This document shows positions 35,262 through 44,430 of a stretch of 64,000 nt of DNA, piece after piece; the stretch's first letter is position 1; every line of letters begins with the position of its first letter. This DNA comes from Paenibacillus cellulositrophicus (GTDB lineage: Bacteria > Bacillota > Bacilli > Paenibacillales > Paenibacillaceae). The notes below the pieces were generated by a model that made no database searches, was not told where the DNA came from, and saw nothing but the letters and a program-made list of their open reading frames with translations. The position numbers and the translations under genes were made by a program. Location of the stretch: contig NZ_CP045295.1 in assembly GCF_009363095.1 (NCBI RefSeq), positions 5,795,001 to 5,859,000 on the forward strand, written 5' to 3'.

Positions 35262-35481
35262 GCTCACGATCTTCAGGAAGGCTCCATCCAAACCGCACGA
35301 TGCTGGAACCACGGGGAGAACCTGTACGGTATTATGCGGATGGTATTGGCTGTACCGTGTCATCCATCATGACCATGGGGCAGCCCCTTTCTGTATGCTG
35401 ATAATGCCTTAGACCATTTCTCCGACCGTTAAGCCGCTCAGGTGAGCCGATCTCTGCTTTTCATGAAGAAGGTGCACTCCA

Positions 35482-35511
35482 TTGGCATACGGACGACGGG
35501 AGGTATACAAT
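35482..35511 (+). promoter_or_regulatory. promoter before the NTF2-like gene
   Basis: TTGGCA (35482-35487), 18 bases and TACAAT (35506-35511). The 307-bp gap 35262-35568 shows nothing else I can assign. Confidence 0.4.
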
Positions 35512-35568
35512 ACCATTTGGGCGAGTATCGCAAATGACCCATGAAAATCTGTTCATAGGAGGGGAACC

Positions 35569-35946
35569 ATGCCGCAGGAAGATGTGATCAAAAGCGTGAT
35601 GAAACAGTATATTGACCACTTCAATCAGGATGATGTGGAAGGCGTGCTTTCCCTTTTCGGGGAAGAAGCCACCGTGGAAGATCCGGTCGGTTCACCGGCT
35701 GTAGAAGGGAAATCCGCAATCGCTGAATTTTACAAAAAGGTGGTTAATGGAAGTACCCGAATCCGGCTTGAGGGACCCATACGGGGATCTCACAGCAATT
35801 CGGGAGCCATGGCGCTGCAAATTACGACCTCAGCTGAAGGGAAAACCATTTCCATACCGGTCATTGAAGTGATGACCTTCGACGAACAAGGCAGCATCGC
35901 TTCGATGAAGGCATACTGGGGACAGGGGGATATGGTCATCGAGTAA
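35569..35946 (+). CDS. NTF2/SnoaL-like (ketosteroid-isomerase-type) protein
   Basis: Protein of 125 residues with the cone-shaped NTF2 fold pattern. MPQEDVIKSVMKQYIDHFNQDDVEGVLSLFGEEATVEDPVG is the typical KSI start, including the aspartate after VE. SAIAEFYKKVV and IEVMTFDEQGSIASMKAYWG complete it. AGGAGGGG precedes the ATG. Related steroid isomerases use this fold, but single-domain members in Bacillales mostly have unknown ligands. It lies between the two large glycosidases without an obvious link. Confidence 0.87.
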   Translation: MPQEDVIKSVMKQYIDHFNQDDVEGVLSLFGEEATVEDPVGSPAVEGKSAIAEFYKKVVNGSTRIRLEGPIRGSHSNSGAMALQITTSAEGKTISIPVIEVMTFDEQGSIASMKAYWGQGDMVIE

Positions 35947-35964
35947 TACGGTATTGGCATAGGT

Positions 35965-36010
35965 GCCGCCGTACTGGAGCACATGCTGCCCGGTGCGGCG
36001 GCTTTATGTT
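35965..36010 (+). terminator. terminator of the NTF2-like gene
   Basis: GCCGCCG (35965-35971) pairs with CGGCGGC (35996-36002), followed by TTTATGTTTT. Confidence 0.65.
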
Positions 36011-36198
36011 TTACTGGGGAATAGGATGCACGGGGATACTCACGACAGCGGATAATCATAAAATTTGATTATTTTCACGTCCGGCAGCAGGTGATATTCT
36101 GGGGAGGCGCAGCCCTGAAGTCCATATTATTATATGATTCCGCACTATTATAATATTGTCCTTTCCAATGCATGACGGTAAGATCGTTGTAGTTTGAA

Positions 36199-36214
36199 TT
36201 GAAACCGCTTCCTA
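36199..36214 (+). promoter_or_regulatory. cre-like site before the GH106-like gene
   Basis: TTGAAACCGCTTCCTA keeps the TGAAA-CCG-CTT core of CcpA sites but deviates at the 3' end (12 of 14 positions). The rest of 36011-36282 contains A/T-rich promoter-like stretches near 36125-36165 and no gene. Confidence 0.3.
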
Positions 36215-36282
36215 AAAAGAATTCCATATACGTATTTCTACAGGTATGGATTGCTGATCAACGTGAAAATGAGGTGCAGTTC

Positions 36283-38781
36283 ATGACGGAAATCGAAAAA
36301 CTTAAACAGCAGTTTGCCGATCCGCCTGCTGAATTCAGCCCTATTCCTTTTTGGTTCTGGAACGATGCCCTGACCGAGGAGGAAATCATCCGCCAAATCC
36401 ATGATTTTTATGCCAAAGAGGTGGCAGGGTTCGTCATTCACCCGCGGATGGGAATGCCCAGAGATATCCCTTATTTGTCGGAGAAATACATGGACTTGGT
36501 CGAAACAGCCGTATCGGAAGCCGCCGATCTGGGGATGCGGGTCATTCTGTATGATGAAGGGATGTATCCTTCCGGCTCCGCCTGCGGACTCGTCGTGCAG
36601 CAGAATCCCGCGTTTGCCAGCCGCGGATTGAGGCTTCAGGAGATCCCATGCGATAAAGGATCAGGCCCCGTGAGGGTCCCCATCGCGCTGTCCCCAGGGG
36701 AGACGCTGGTGTCGGTTCAAGCCGTCATCAAGCCGTCTGCAGGTGAGGCCCAAGTTGGAACGGCACTCGTGCTCGAATGTGAGAACGACAGCGTGTCGTT
36801 CACGCCGCCGGCCGAAGGGAACTGGTCGGTCTTATTGTTCATCGAGACTCCATCGCGGGGAACCATCCGCGGCGTTCATCCCGGACAGGACGATGGCGAG
36901 CCGGACGCTCCCTTAGCGGCCGATTTGCTGAATCCGGATGCGATAAAAAGCTTTATTGCGATAACGCATGAAAGATACTATCGAAGGCTGCATCGCTATT
37001 TTGGAACGACCGTATTCGCCTTTTTCACCGACGAACCGGATTTGCTCGGCCGCAGCCATATCAGGGGGCTGAAGCCATGGACGAACGGCTTCCTGAATGA
37101 GCTTATCGCAGGCGGCTTTCGTGAGCAGGATTTGCCGGCGCTGTGGTTCGAGACGGGAGAATCGGCTGCTTCGGTCCGCGAAGCCTACGAAACGGCGGTC
37201 CGCAACCGGCTGGGGCGCACGTATTATAAGCAAATCGCCGATTGGTGCGAAGCGCACGGCATCAGCCTTACCGGTCATCCGGCGGGAAGCGACGACATCG
37301 GGCTGCTGGAGCATTTTCATATTCCCGGGCAGGATGTCGTCTGGAGGTACATTGCTCCCGAAGACGGCAAGTCGCTCACCGGCGTGCACAGCACCATGGG
37401 CAAGTGCTCATCGGATGCCGCCCGCCACCGGGGGAGACGGAGAAACCTGAACGAATGCTTCGGCGTCTGTGGAATCGAAGGCGGCTGGTCGCTGAGCGCC
37501 GACAATATGAAATGGTACCTGGACTGGCTGTTCGTCCGGGGTGTCAATCTGATCAGCCCGCATGCCTTTTATTACTCCATCCGCGGGGAGCGAAGGGACG
37601 AGCGTCCGCCGGATGTCGGACCTCATAACATATGGTGGCCGGAGTACGGCCGGTTTGCAAGGTACATCAAGCGGATGAGCTGGATGATGACAGGCGGCGT
37701 GAACGGAGCGGAGGTTGCCGTACTGGCGGGGGCCAAGCATCTGCCTTGGCAAATCGTCAAGCCGCTGTATGAGCAGCAGATCGAGTTCAATTACTTGGAG
37801 GAATCGCTGCTGAACACTTCCTGCGAGTTAGAGGACAGGACGATTGCGATCGCCGGTTACCGGTATAAAGCGCTCCTGATTGAGGATTCCCTGAGGCTTG
37901 CACCGTCCAGCCTGCAGTTCCTGAGGGCGTTTGCCGATCAGGGCGGGGTGATCATCGAATGGAGTCCTGAAGGAAAGGATAGCGCACATATCAGCCAGAT
38001 CGCGGTAAGCCGTGCCGAAGAGGTTCCGGAAGCGCTGGAGCGCAGGCTGGGCTGGAAGCATAGGCTCGAACCCGCTGCGAAAAGCATTCGGATCAGCCGG
38101 GTGATGAAGGACGATATCTGTTTCTATGTCATCGTCAATGAGGGCGAAGCAGGATACGAAGGTGCCTTGCGGATCAATCACACCGGTACGGCGGAATATT
38201 GGCGGCCTTGGACGGGGGAATGCGAAGCGGCTGGGACGCATCGAACAGAGGATGGACAGGTCGTCGATTTGCGTATTGAGCGCAGGGAATGCATCATCGT
38301 TGCCGTGGATCCGGCCTCGGATGAACAGGGGGCGAGCTTCAGATCGGAGCCGGCGAAGAGCAAGAGGGATGGGGACGTATCGGTGGAGGACCTGTCGGAA
38401 GGCTGGCAGGTGGTGGATGGTCCATGGACCGGGGAGCTCCCTTCGCTGTCGTCATGGACTCATTGGGAAGGGATGGACCGCTTCTCGGGAACGGTTGTTT
38501 ACGAGCGGAGCCTTGAACTCGCAGACCCGTCCGCGTGGGCGGAACTCCTGCTGGATCTTGGCGATGCCCATGAGTTCGTTCAGCTTGAGGTGAACGGCAG
38601 GGAGGCGGGGGTCCGGATGTGGAAGCCATACGTTTTTGATATTGCTGAAACGGCGGTGCTTCCCGGAACAAACCGTCTGCGTGTGTCCGTCACGAACAGC
38701 CTGGCCAACCGCTACGACGGGAAGTCCTTCCCGTCCGGGTTGATTGGCCCGATACAGCTGATGAAGGTGCCGCATCATTGA
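36283..38781 (+). CDS. GH106-like glycoside hydrolase (putative alpha-L-rhamnosidase family)
   Basis: Protein of 832 residues. ATG 36283 has GAGGTG 6 bases upstream; the open frame extends to 36199 without a site. The N-terminal half resembles the GH106 barrel: FSPIPFWFWNDALTEEEIIRQI, VAGFVIHPRMGMPRDIPYLS and GMRVILYDEGMYPSGSACG. Residues near 245 read FAFFTDEPDLLGRSH, and WCEAHGISLTGHPAGSDD lies near 325. NLISPHAFYYSIRGERRDERPP near 425 is also typical. The last 130 residues form a galactose-binding-like jelly-roll (LLDLGDAHEFVQLEVNG, GTNRLRVSVTNSLANRYDG). Characterised GH106 enzymes cleave alpha-L-rhamnose. No signal peptide. Catalytic glutamates were not assigned, and specificity may differ. 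Confidence 0.8.
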   Translation: MTEIEKLKQQFADPPAEFSPIPFWFWNDALTEEEIIRQIHDFYAKEVAGFVIHPRMGMPRDIPYLSEKYMDLVETAVSEAADLGMRVILYDEGMYPSGSACGLVVQQNPAFASRGLRLQEIPCDKGSGPVRVPIALSPGETLVSVQAVIKPSAGEAQVGTALVLECENDSVSFTPPAEGNWSVLLFIETPSRGTIRGVHPGQDDGEPDAPLAADLLNPDAIKSFIAITHERYYRRLHRYFGTTVFAFFTDEPDLLGRSHIRGLKPWTNGFLNELIAGGFREQDLPALWFETGESAASVREAYETAVRNRLGRTYYKQIADWCEAHGISLTGHPAGSDDIGLLEHFHIPGQDVVWRYIAPEDGKSLTGVHSTMGKCSSDAARHRGRRRNLNECFGVCGIEGGWSLSADNMKWYLDWLFVRGVNLISPHAFYYSIRGERRDERPPDVGPHNIWWPEYGRFARYIKRMSWMMTGGVNGAEVAVLAGAKHLPWQIVKPLYEQQIEFNYLEESLLNTSCELEDRTIAIAGYRYKALLIEDSLRLAPSSLQFLRAFADQGGVIIEWSPEGKDSAHISQIAVSRAEEVPEALERRLGWKHRLEPAAKSIRISRVMKDDICFYVIVNEGEAGYEGALRINHTGTAEYWRPWTGECEAAGTHRTEDGQVVDLRIERRECIIVAVDPASDEQGASFRSEPAKSKRDGDVSVEDLSEGWQVVDGPWTGELPSLSSWTHWEGMDRFSGTVVYERSLELADPSAWAELLLDLGDAHEFVQLEVNGREAGVRMWKPYVFDIAETAVLPGTNRLRVSVTNSLANRYDGKSFPSGLIGPIQLMKVPHH

Positions 38782-38988
38782 GATTTCTTTGGCAGGAAGA
38801 ACTGAGTTCGTGACGGCAAGTTGTCGAACCACCATATGAAAGGTAACTCTTCGCTGCAGGCTGATCTGTTAGGGATAGCGGATGACGTTTCCCGTTTGAC
38901 GGCCAGCTTGACGAAGCGGCACAGCGGTTCGAGTTTGAACCGGGACATAACTTTGATGGAGACTGACTTAAAATAACGGCAGAATCTG

Positions 38989-39044
38989 CTCCTCTTCCCG
39001 CGGCTGCACAGCTTCTGTGCAGCCGTCCCGAAGAGGAGTTTTCG
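38989..39044 (+). terminator. long hairpin terminator
   Basis: CTCCTCTTC (38989-38997) pairs with GAAGAGGAG (39030-39038), enclosing a second perfect 11-bp stem CGGCTGCACAG/CTGTGCAGCCG over CTT; TTTT follows. It lies over 200 bases past the GH106-like gene and about 120 before ger operon 1. The remainder of 38782-39159 holds no gene I can support. Confidence 0.7.
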
Positions 39045-39159
39045 TATTTGGCAATCCTCGGTCGCATTCGATGCACGACGATTCTCAAGTATATGGACTC
39101 TGCGAAATGGCGAAAATGATGAGAAAGATTCATAAACCGTGCTGCAAGGGGACCGACAA

Positions 39160-40653
39160 ATGTCATTTTTCAAACAACTATGGAAGGCCATGCTCAAGGA
39201 TGAATCTAAATCGCAGGAAGCCATTGTCGAGGCATATCCTGAAAACAACGAAAGTCCCTCTCTTCAACATACGCTGGAGCAATTTGACAATTGCGCCGAT
39301 CTGGTGCATCGAACGTACCCCAAACTTCAAGTGGATATCGTGTACTTTAGTCCCATGATGGATATGGACAAGCTGACTCGCGACGTATTAACCCCGCTGC
39401 TGCAAGCTGGTGAAGCTGAAGTATCCGGCGTGTTGGAGCAAAGCCAGTTTTCCAAAAATGAGGACAGTAAGCAAATCGTTAAAGGGATTCTTTCCGGGCA
39501 GGCAGCTATCTTTTACGGGCAATCCGCCTATTTAGTGGATGTTTTTGGCCCCGAATCGCGCGCCGTTACTCAATCCGAAACGGAGACGGTCATTACAGGC
39601 CCCCATGATGCTTTTACAGAACGTGCGGGAACGAATCTGGCGCTCATTCGCAGCCGAATTCGAAGCTCACATCTGAAAGTGATCCGGTTGTCTGTGGGGG
39701 AAGTCACCAAAACGGATGTGTTTATCCTTTATATAGAAGGAATTGCAAACATGGATTATGTCCATGAGGCGATAAGCAGAATTAAAGCCATTGAAATGGA
39801 CGCCGTGTATGACACCTCGATGCTCATCCAATGCATAGAGGACAGCCCGAAATCCGTGTTTCCCCAATTCATTACGTCGGAACGTCCGGACGCGATTGCG
39901 TCCAAGCTGGTATCCGGGCGGGTGGTCGGGCTCTGTGACGGGAGTCCTTCAGTATTTAGCGCACCTACATCCGTGTTCGAATTTTTCTCTTCCTCGGACG
40001 ATTACTACCAACGATGGATGGTCGGTACAGGGATCCGCCTGCTTAGATTCGTTGCCTTTATCATTACGGTAGCCTTCACGGCCCTTTACGTGTCCGTCAC
40101 GACGTATCATTATGAGATGATTCCTGAAAATCTGCTGATCCCGTTAACGGAATCCAGAAGCAGAGTTCCCTTTCCGCCTTTATACGAAGCTCTGCTGATG
40201 GAAACCACGATCGAGCTGCTAAGGGAAGCCGGCGCACGGCTGCCTACGAAAATCGGGCAAACCATCGGTATCGTCGGGGGTATTGTCATCGGGCAGGCAG
40301 CCGTTCAGGCCGGTCTGACAAGTAATATTTTAATTATCGCCGTGGCGATCTCTGCGATCTCCTCCTTTGTTATTCCCAGTTATGCCATGAGCGGCTCGAT
40401 TCGAATCATCCGTTTCGGAATCATCGTATTGGCAGGAATATGGGGGAACTTTGGGATTGCGATCGGTTTCACCGCGATCATTATTCATCTTGGGGGAGTG
40501 CTCAGCCTCGGAACGTCATATTTAACTCCCATTGCCCCGTTTAAGTTTAGGGATTGGAAAGATACGTTTATCCGGGCTCCATTTTTTATCCTGGATGAAA
40601 GACCTACGCAAACCAAGACTCCAAACCGGATAAGACAAAAGCCCAGAAGGTAG
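39160..40653 (+). CDS. GerA-family spore germinant receptor subunit A (operon 1)
   Basis: Protein of 497 residues. ATG 39160 has AAGGGGA 7 bases upstream; an in-frame GTG at 39139 has none. The soluble N-terminal half contains ERAGTNLALIRSRIRSSHLKV and SERPDAIASKLVSGRVVGLCDGSPSVFSAPTSVFEFFSSSDDYY, the conserved PD and GSP regions of GerA proteins. From about residue 290 come five or so membrane segments with PENLLIPLTESRSRVPFPPLYEALLMETTIELLREAGARLP, another hallmark. In the spore inner membrane GerA, GerB and GerC proteins form a nutrient-sensing complex. The order is A-B-C, with gerB starting 10 bases after the stop. Confidence 0.94.
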   Translation: MSFFKQLWKAMLKDESKSQEAIVEAYPENNESPSLQHTLEQFDNCADLVHRTYPKLQVDIVYFSPMMDMDKLTRDVLTPLLQAGEAEVSGVLEQSQFSKNEDSKQIVKGILSGQAAIFYGQSAYLVDVFGPESRAVTQSETETVITGPHDAFTERAGTNLALIRSRIRSSHLKVIRLSVGEVTKTDVFILYIEGIANMDYVHEAISRIKAIEMDAVYDTSMLIQCIEDSPKSVFPQFITSERPDAIASKLVSGRVVGLCDGSPSVFSAPTSVFEFFSSSDDYYQRWMVGTGIRLLRFVAFIITVAFTALYVSVTTYHYEMIPENLLIPLTESRSRVPFPPLYEALLMETTIELLREAGARLPTKIGQTIGIVGGIVIGQAAVQAGLTSNILIIAVAISAISSFVIPSYAMSGSIRIIRFGIIVLAGIWGNFGIAIGFTAIIIHLGGVLSLGTSYLTPIAPFKFRDWKDTFIRAPFFILDERPTQTKTPNRIRQKPRR

Positions 40654-40663
40654 GTGACGGCTC

Positions 40664-41749
40664 ATGAAGGAGAAGTTATCTGCGTTTCACGCCACCATAT
40701 TAATCTATATGACCCAAGTCGGCGTATTCAGCTTCAGCCTTCCCCGAATGCTTGCCCAGCATTTTGGAACGAACGGTTGGCTTGCGATATTCATTATGGC
40801 GGCCTTTGTATTTCTAAACACCGCGATCATTGCTGTTGTTTATCGGCTGTCTAAAGGGAATTCCGTCTTTGAAACGCTGGAAAGGTCGATTCCCAAAATC
40901 GTTCTGTACCCGATTTACCTTTTTTTATGCTGTTTCTGGGTAACGATCGGCTGTTTGGCCGCGAAGGAGTACATATTTATCTTTCAAATTATCGCTTTTC
41001 CTTCGACCCATCCGATGATCTTTATGTTTATTTTTTGTGTGCTCGCCTATTTATTAATTAATCAGGGAATTTACAATATTGCCAAAGTTTCGACCGTTTT
41101 TTATATCATCACGGTGTGGATCCTTTTTTTGTTCTTTTTTTACTATCATGACTTTAAGTGGACCCGGCTTACGCCTTTCATTTTTCAAGGTGGAAGTCCG
41201 GACAAAATCAAAGGGTTTTTCGATGTGTATCCGGCTTTTCTCGGATACGAGCTGGTCATACTGCTTTTTCCATATTCGGACAAAAAAACGCATCTAATGC
41301 GAACAGCATTTATAAGCTGCGGGCTGGTCACCATCGTATATGCGTTCATTGCCTTTGTCTCATTTGGCTTTTTCAGTTTGGGCTATCTGAAGGTGCTGCA
41401 ATACCCGATTCTGGTCTTGTTTGCGTATGTTCACCTTCCGCTCATTGAACGCATTGAAAATCTGCTTTACGGTTTTCTCTTGTTTACGACCATGATCACG
41501 ACGGTGATGAACAGCTGGGCTGCCGTTGAGGTCGGGAAAAGGATGTTCCCAAAATTAAAAAACGCCGTATTAAGCTTTTTGATCATGCTGTTTGGTTATG
41601 TGATCTCCTTTATCCCGGAGGTGCTGATGGAGGCCCAGAGGTGGCTGCATTACGCAGCTTACATCGAAACCGGTCTTGCTTTCGGCTTCCCGATTGCTTT
41701 GATCCTGTTGTTGCTTATTCAACGAAGCAGAGGTGAATTACAACCATGA
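40664..41749 (+). CDS. GerB-family endospore germination permease (operon 1)
   Basis: Protein of 361 residues of the amino-acid/polyamine/organocation fold, with ten membrane segments. It begins SAFHATILIYMTQVGVFSFSLPRMLAQHFGTNGW, and YPAFLGYELVILLFPY lies near residue 190, both typical. The GerB subunit is thought to hold the germinant-binding pocket. AAGGTAGGTGA precedes the ATG. It overlaps gerC by 4 bases, so translation is coupled. The ligand cannot be predicted. Confidence 0.94.
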   Translation: MKEKLSAFHATILIYMTQVGVFSFSLPRMLAQHFGTNGWLAIFIMAAFVFLNTAIIAVVYRLSKGNSVFETLERSIPKIVLYPIYLFLCCFWVTIGCLAAKEYIFIFQIIAFPSTHPMIFMFIFCVLAYLLINQGIYNIAKVSTVFYIITVWILFLFFFYYHDFKWTRLTPFIFQGGSPDKIKGFFDVYPAFLGYELVILLFPYSDKKTHLMRTAFISCGLVTIVYAFIAFVSFGFFSLGYLKVLQYPILVLFAYVHLPLIERIENLLYGFLLFTTMITTVMNSWAAVEVGKRMFPKLKNAVLSFLIMLFGYVISFIPEVLMEAQRWLHYAAYIETGLAFGFPIALILLLLIQRSRGELQP

Positions 41750-42843
41750 ACAAAAGATGGCCCGGATTATTGTTGACCCTTGCAATGCTTACGGGATGCG
41801 ACGATCAGCACATATTGGAGAGAACCGGATTTTGCCACACGATCAGCTATGATCTTTTGCCGGACCATAATTTTAAAATCGGACTGAGCGTACCCAAGGC
41901 AGATCCGAACTCCAAGACGGACCGGGAAGTGCTGCAAGCCATCGCCCACAGCAGTAAGGACTCACAACCGAAATTGGTCAGGCAAACCAGTCTGCTGCTG
42001 GTTAACGGACAGCTGCGGAACCTTCTCTTCAGCCTGCCTTTAGCCGAGGGCGGTCTCTTGGACCAAATGGATACGCTGAGCCGAGATCCATCGATTCCGC
42101 CTAAAGTCAAGATTACTCTGGCTGATGGCGATGCCTATGATTTGCTTAAAAAAAATTACAAGGAGCACCCCCGAACGGACCGGTACATTTATACTTTGCT
42201 GGAAAAGGAAGCGTCGTATCAAACGGTGCCTGAGGCTACCCTGTACGAATTCATACGGGATTATTACGATGACGGAATTGATCCGATCGCTCCCATCATC
42301 AAAGACGCGGGAGATACGATTACGGTCTCCGGCGTAGGACTGTTTAGAGGGGACAGATATATTACCAGAATCAAACCGGATGATTTGCACATATTGGCTT
42401 TGTTACGACATAATCTGCGGCATGCGGATATGACGATCCATCTGGCCTCGGAAGGACAGCACAAAGAGCTGATCACCTTCAACTATCTAAAGAGTGACCG
42501 GAAGATCGATGTTCTTCGCGACAAGAGCGGCAAACCCGTGGTGATGATTCATATTAAGGCGTTCGGATCGGTGCTCGAGTATATCGGAAAATTGAAGCTG
42601 CACAGTGATGCGGACCGAAATACATTATTGCAGCAGGCAGCCAGGCATCTAGAGAGCAGAGCCGAAGAGATGATCAAGTTTATGCAGGATAACAAGGTGG
42701 ACAGCATCGGGATTGGGGCTTATGTGCGCAACAGTATGAGTTATGCGTCCTGGAAGAAACTTGACTGGTATGAAGAGTATGCTCATCTTACCGTGAAATG
42801 CAAGGTCGATTTAAACATCGTCAACTCTGGACAAACCCTCTAG
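41746..42843 (+). CDS. GerC-family spore germination lipoprotein (operon 1)
   Basis: Protein of 365 residues with a lipoprotein signal: MNKRWPGLLLTLAMLTGC, lipidated cysteine at residue 18. The Ger(x)C pattern follows, including VSGVGLFRGDRYITRIKPDDLHILALLR near 190 and a C-terminal domain ending DLNIVNSGQTL. It is shorter and more diverged at the N-terminus than the operon 2 copy: it lacks the WGxREIE start after the cysteine and reads DDQHILERTG instead. It is the last gene of the operon. Confidence 0.9.
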   Translation: MNKRWPGLLLTLAMLTGCDDQHILERTGFCHTISYDLLPDHNFKIGLSVPKADPNSKTDREVLQAIAHSSKDSQPKLVRQTSLLLVNGQLRNLLFSLPLAEGGLLDQMDTLSRDPSIPPKVKITLADGDAYDLLKKNYKEHPRTDRYIYTLLEKEASYQTVPEATLYEFIRDYYDDGIDPIAPIIKDAGDTITVSGVGLFRGDRYITRIKPDDLHILALLRHNLRHADMTIHLASEGQHKELITFNYLKSDRKIDVLRDKSGKPVVMIHIKAFGSVLEYIGKLKLHSDADRNTLLQQAARHLESRAEEMIKFMQDNKVDSIGIGAYVRNSMSYASWKKLDWYEEYAHLTVKCKVDLNIVNSGQTL

Positions 42844-42897
42844 AAGCGGCTAACTGAGGCAGGGAAGGGGTTATTCAGAAAGACGAAAAAAAGGGGG

Positions 42898-42926
42898 TTG
42901 ACACCAACCGCATTTAAGCATAGAAT
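42898..42926 (+). promoter_or_regulatory. promoter of the mhqR-like operon
   Basis: TTGACA (42898-42903), 17 bases and TAGAAT (42921-42926) make a near-consensus sigma-A promoter, immediately upstream of the operator-like sequence below. Confidence 0.7.
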
Positions 42927-42941
42927 TGTCTCATAATCAAA

Positions 42942-42959
42942 TATCTCAAATTAAAGACA
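42942..42959 (+). promoter_or_regulatory. MhqR-like operator
   Basis: TATCTCAAATTAAAGACA matches the B. subtilis MhqR box TATCTCGAATTCGAGATA at 14 of 18 positions, as I recall that consensus. It lies about 16 bases past the -10, in a position that would block transcription. Confidence 0.55.
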
Positions 42960-42993
42960 AATGAATTTAAGGTTTTTGAAGGGTGGGAATCGA

Positions 42994-43428
42994 ATGCAAT
43001 CGACATGCAAAAATAAAGCGTACCTGGCGTTAATGCAGACCTCTAAAGAAATCCAGGAATGCATTAGAGCCGAGCTGGCGAAAACCGACCTTCACGTTAC
43101 AGAATTTTCAGTATTGGAAGTCCTCTACTTCCATGGTAAGCAGACGATCCACGAAGTGGCGCAGCGCATTTTGGTGTCAAGCGGATCCATGACGTATGTG
43201 ATCGATAAGCTGGAGCGCAAGAACATGCTCAAACGGGTACCGTGTCCTGACGACCGCCGGGTGATCCATCTGGTTCTTACCCCCGACGGGGAAGCGTTCA
43301 TGCAGTCCATCATGCCGAGACATCAGGAGCGGGTGGAGCAGCTGTTCGGATCACTGTCTGAAGAGGAGTCGGGAACCTTCGTACAGCTGCTCGGAAAAAT
43401 CAAGCATCAGCTTCATGTACAAGTTTAA
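42994..43428 (+). CDS. MarR-family regulator, MhqR-like
   Basis: Protein of 144 residues from ATG 42994, with GGGTGGG 6 bases upstream. The winged helix is TIHEVAQRILVSSGSMTYVIDKLERKNMLKRVPCPDDRRVIHLVLTPDGEAF. It precedes a ring-cleaving-dioxygenase gene and a flavin reductase gene, the same kind of target MhqR represses in B. subtilis, where quinones and electrophiles relieve repression. The operator-like box supports autoregulation. Cysteines are at residues 5, 24 and about 89. MhqR does not act through a simple cysteine switch, so the mechanism is left open. Confidence 0.85.
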   Translation: MQSTCKNKAYLALMQTSKEIQECIRAELAKTDLHVTEFSVLEVLYFHGKQTIHEVAQRILVSSGSMTYVIDKLERKNMLKRVPCPDDRRVIHLVLTPDGEAFMQSIMPRHQERVEQLFGSLSEEESGTFVQLLGKIKHQLHVQV

Positions 43429-43470
43429 TCGTCCTATCTAAAATAATGAAGATCACGGGAGGAATTTAAA

Positions 43471-44409
43471 ATGAGTAAAAAAACGATGGGAATTCACCAT
43501 ATTACAGCGATTGTGGGTCATCCGCAGGAAAACGTCGATTTTTATGCCGGCGTATTGGGGCTTCGCCTGGTAAAGAAAACGGTCAACTTTGACGATCCGG
43601 GTACCTATCATTTGTACTTTGGCAATGAAGGCGGTAAACCAGGAACGATCATTACGTTCTTCCCTTGGGCAAATGCGTATCAGGGCAAAATCGGCGACGG
43701 CCAGGTTGGAGTCACCTCTTATGTTGTTCCTGCCGGTGCGATGTCCTTCTGGGAAAAACGGCTGGAACAGTTTCAGATTCCTTTTACAAAAACGCAGCGC
43801 TTTGGCGAAACGTACTTGACGTTTGACGATCCGCACGGACTCCATTTGGAAATCGTTGAGCGGGAGGAAGGCGAGCCTAATGCCTGGAGCTTTGGCGGCG
43901 TAACTGCGGACGTTGCGATCAAAGGATTCGGAGGCGCGACCCTGTATTCTGCGCATCCGGAGCAGACGGCGGAATTGCTGGAGAACGTGATGGGTCTGGA
44001 ACTCATCGGCAAAGAAGGGGATTTGGCCCGGTATCGTTCTACCGCGGATATCGGCAACGTCATCGATCTGAAGCTGGCCTCGGCAGGCCGCGGCCAGATG
44101 GGGGTCGGAACGGTTCATCATATTGCCTGGCGGGCCAAAGATGATCAGGATCAGCTGGACTGGCAAAGCTATGTTGCTGACAACGGCTATCATGTGACGC
44201 ATGTACGCGACCGCAACTATTTCAATGCCGTCTACTTTAAAGAGCATGGCGAAATCTTGTTTGAAATTGCCACCGATCCTCCAGGATTTGCCCATGACGA
44301 GTCTTTGGAAACGATGGGACAGCAGCTGATGCTGCCGGCGCAATATGAACCTCATCGGGCTGAGCTTGAACGGGTTTTGCTTCCGTTTGAAGTCAGAACA
44401 CTGGACTAA
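43471..44409 (+). CDS. ring-cleaving dioxygenase (MhqO/MhqE-type, double VOC)
   Basis: Protein of 312 residues made of two VOC modules. Motifs are GIHHITAIVGHPQENVDFYAGVLGLRLVKKTVNFDDPGTYHLYFG, then VGTVHHIAWRAKDDQDQLDW near 215 and EILFEIATDPPGFAHDE near 265. The histidines of these motifs and the glutamate of ILFEIA are the expected metal-binding triad of extradiol-type enzymes. Homologues in B. subtilis are induced by hydroquinones and catechol. GGGAGG precedes the ATG. It is 42 bases downstream of the regulator and 21 bases before the flavin reductase start, so they are one operon. Confidence 0.9.
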   Translation: MSKKTMGIHHITAIVGHPQENVDFYAGVLGLRLVKKTVNFDDPGTYHLYFGNEGGKPGTIITFFPWANAYQGKIGDGQVGVTSYVVPAGAMSFWEKRLEQFQIPFTKTQRFGETYLTFDDPHGLHLEIVEREEGEPNAWSFGGVTADVAIKGFGGATLYSAHPEQTAELLENVMGLELIGKEGDLARYRSTADIGNVIDLKLASAGRGQMGVGTVHHIAWRAKDDQDQLDWQSYVADNGYHVTHVRDRNYFNAVYFKEHGEILFEIATDPPGFAHDESLETMGQQLMLPAQYEPHRAELERVLLPFEVRTLD

Positions 44410-44430
44410 TTGAAGGGAGGGGCAACCCGC

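Noticed and set aside
35262..35568. possible small gene in the gap after GH2
   Set aside because: Open frames there lack ribosome sites and conserved features; only a promoter for the next gene was supported.
38836..38976. 46-codon open frame (begins MKGNSSLQADLLG) in the gap before ger operon 1
   Set aside because: No ribosome site, no recognised family, and it lies beside a terminator; it may be a gene remnant but I cannot support it.
39060..39160. sigma-G type promoter ahead of ger operon 1, and likewise ahead of operon 2 at 52817-52900
   Set aside because: Forespore promoters are expected for ger operons, but no pair of elements matched well enough to name.
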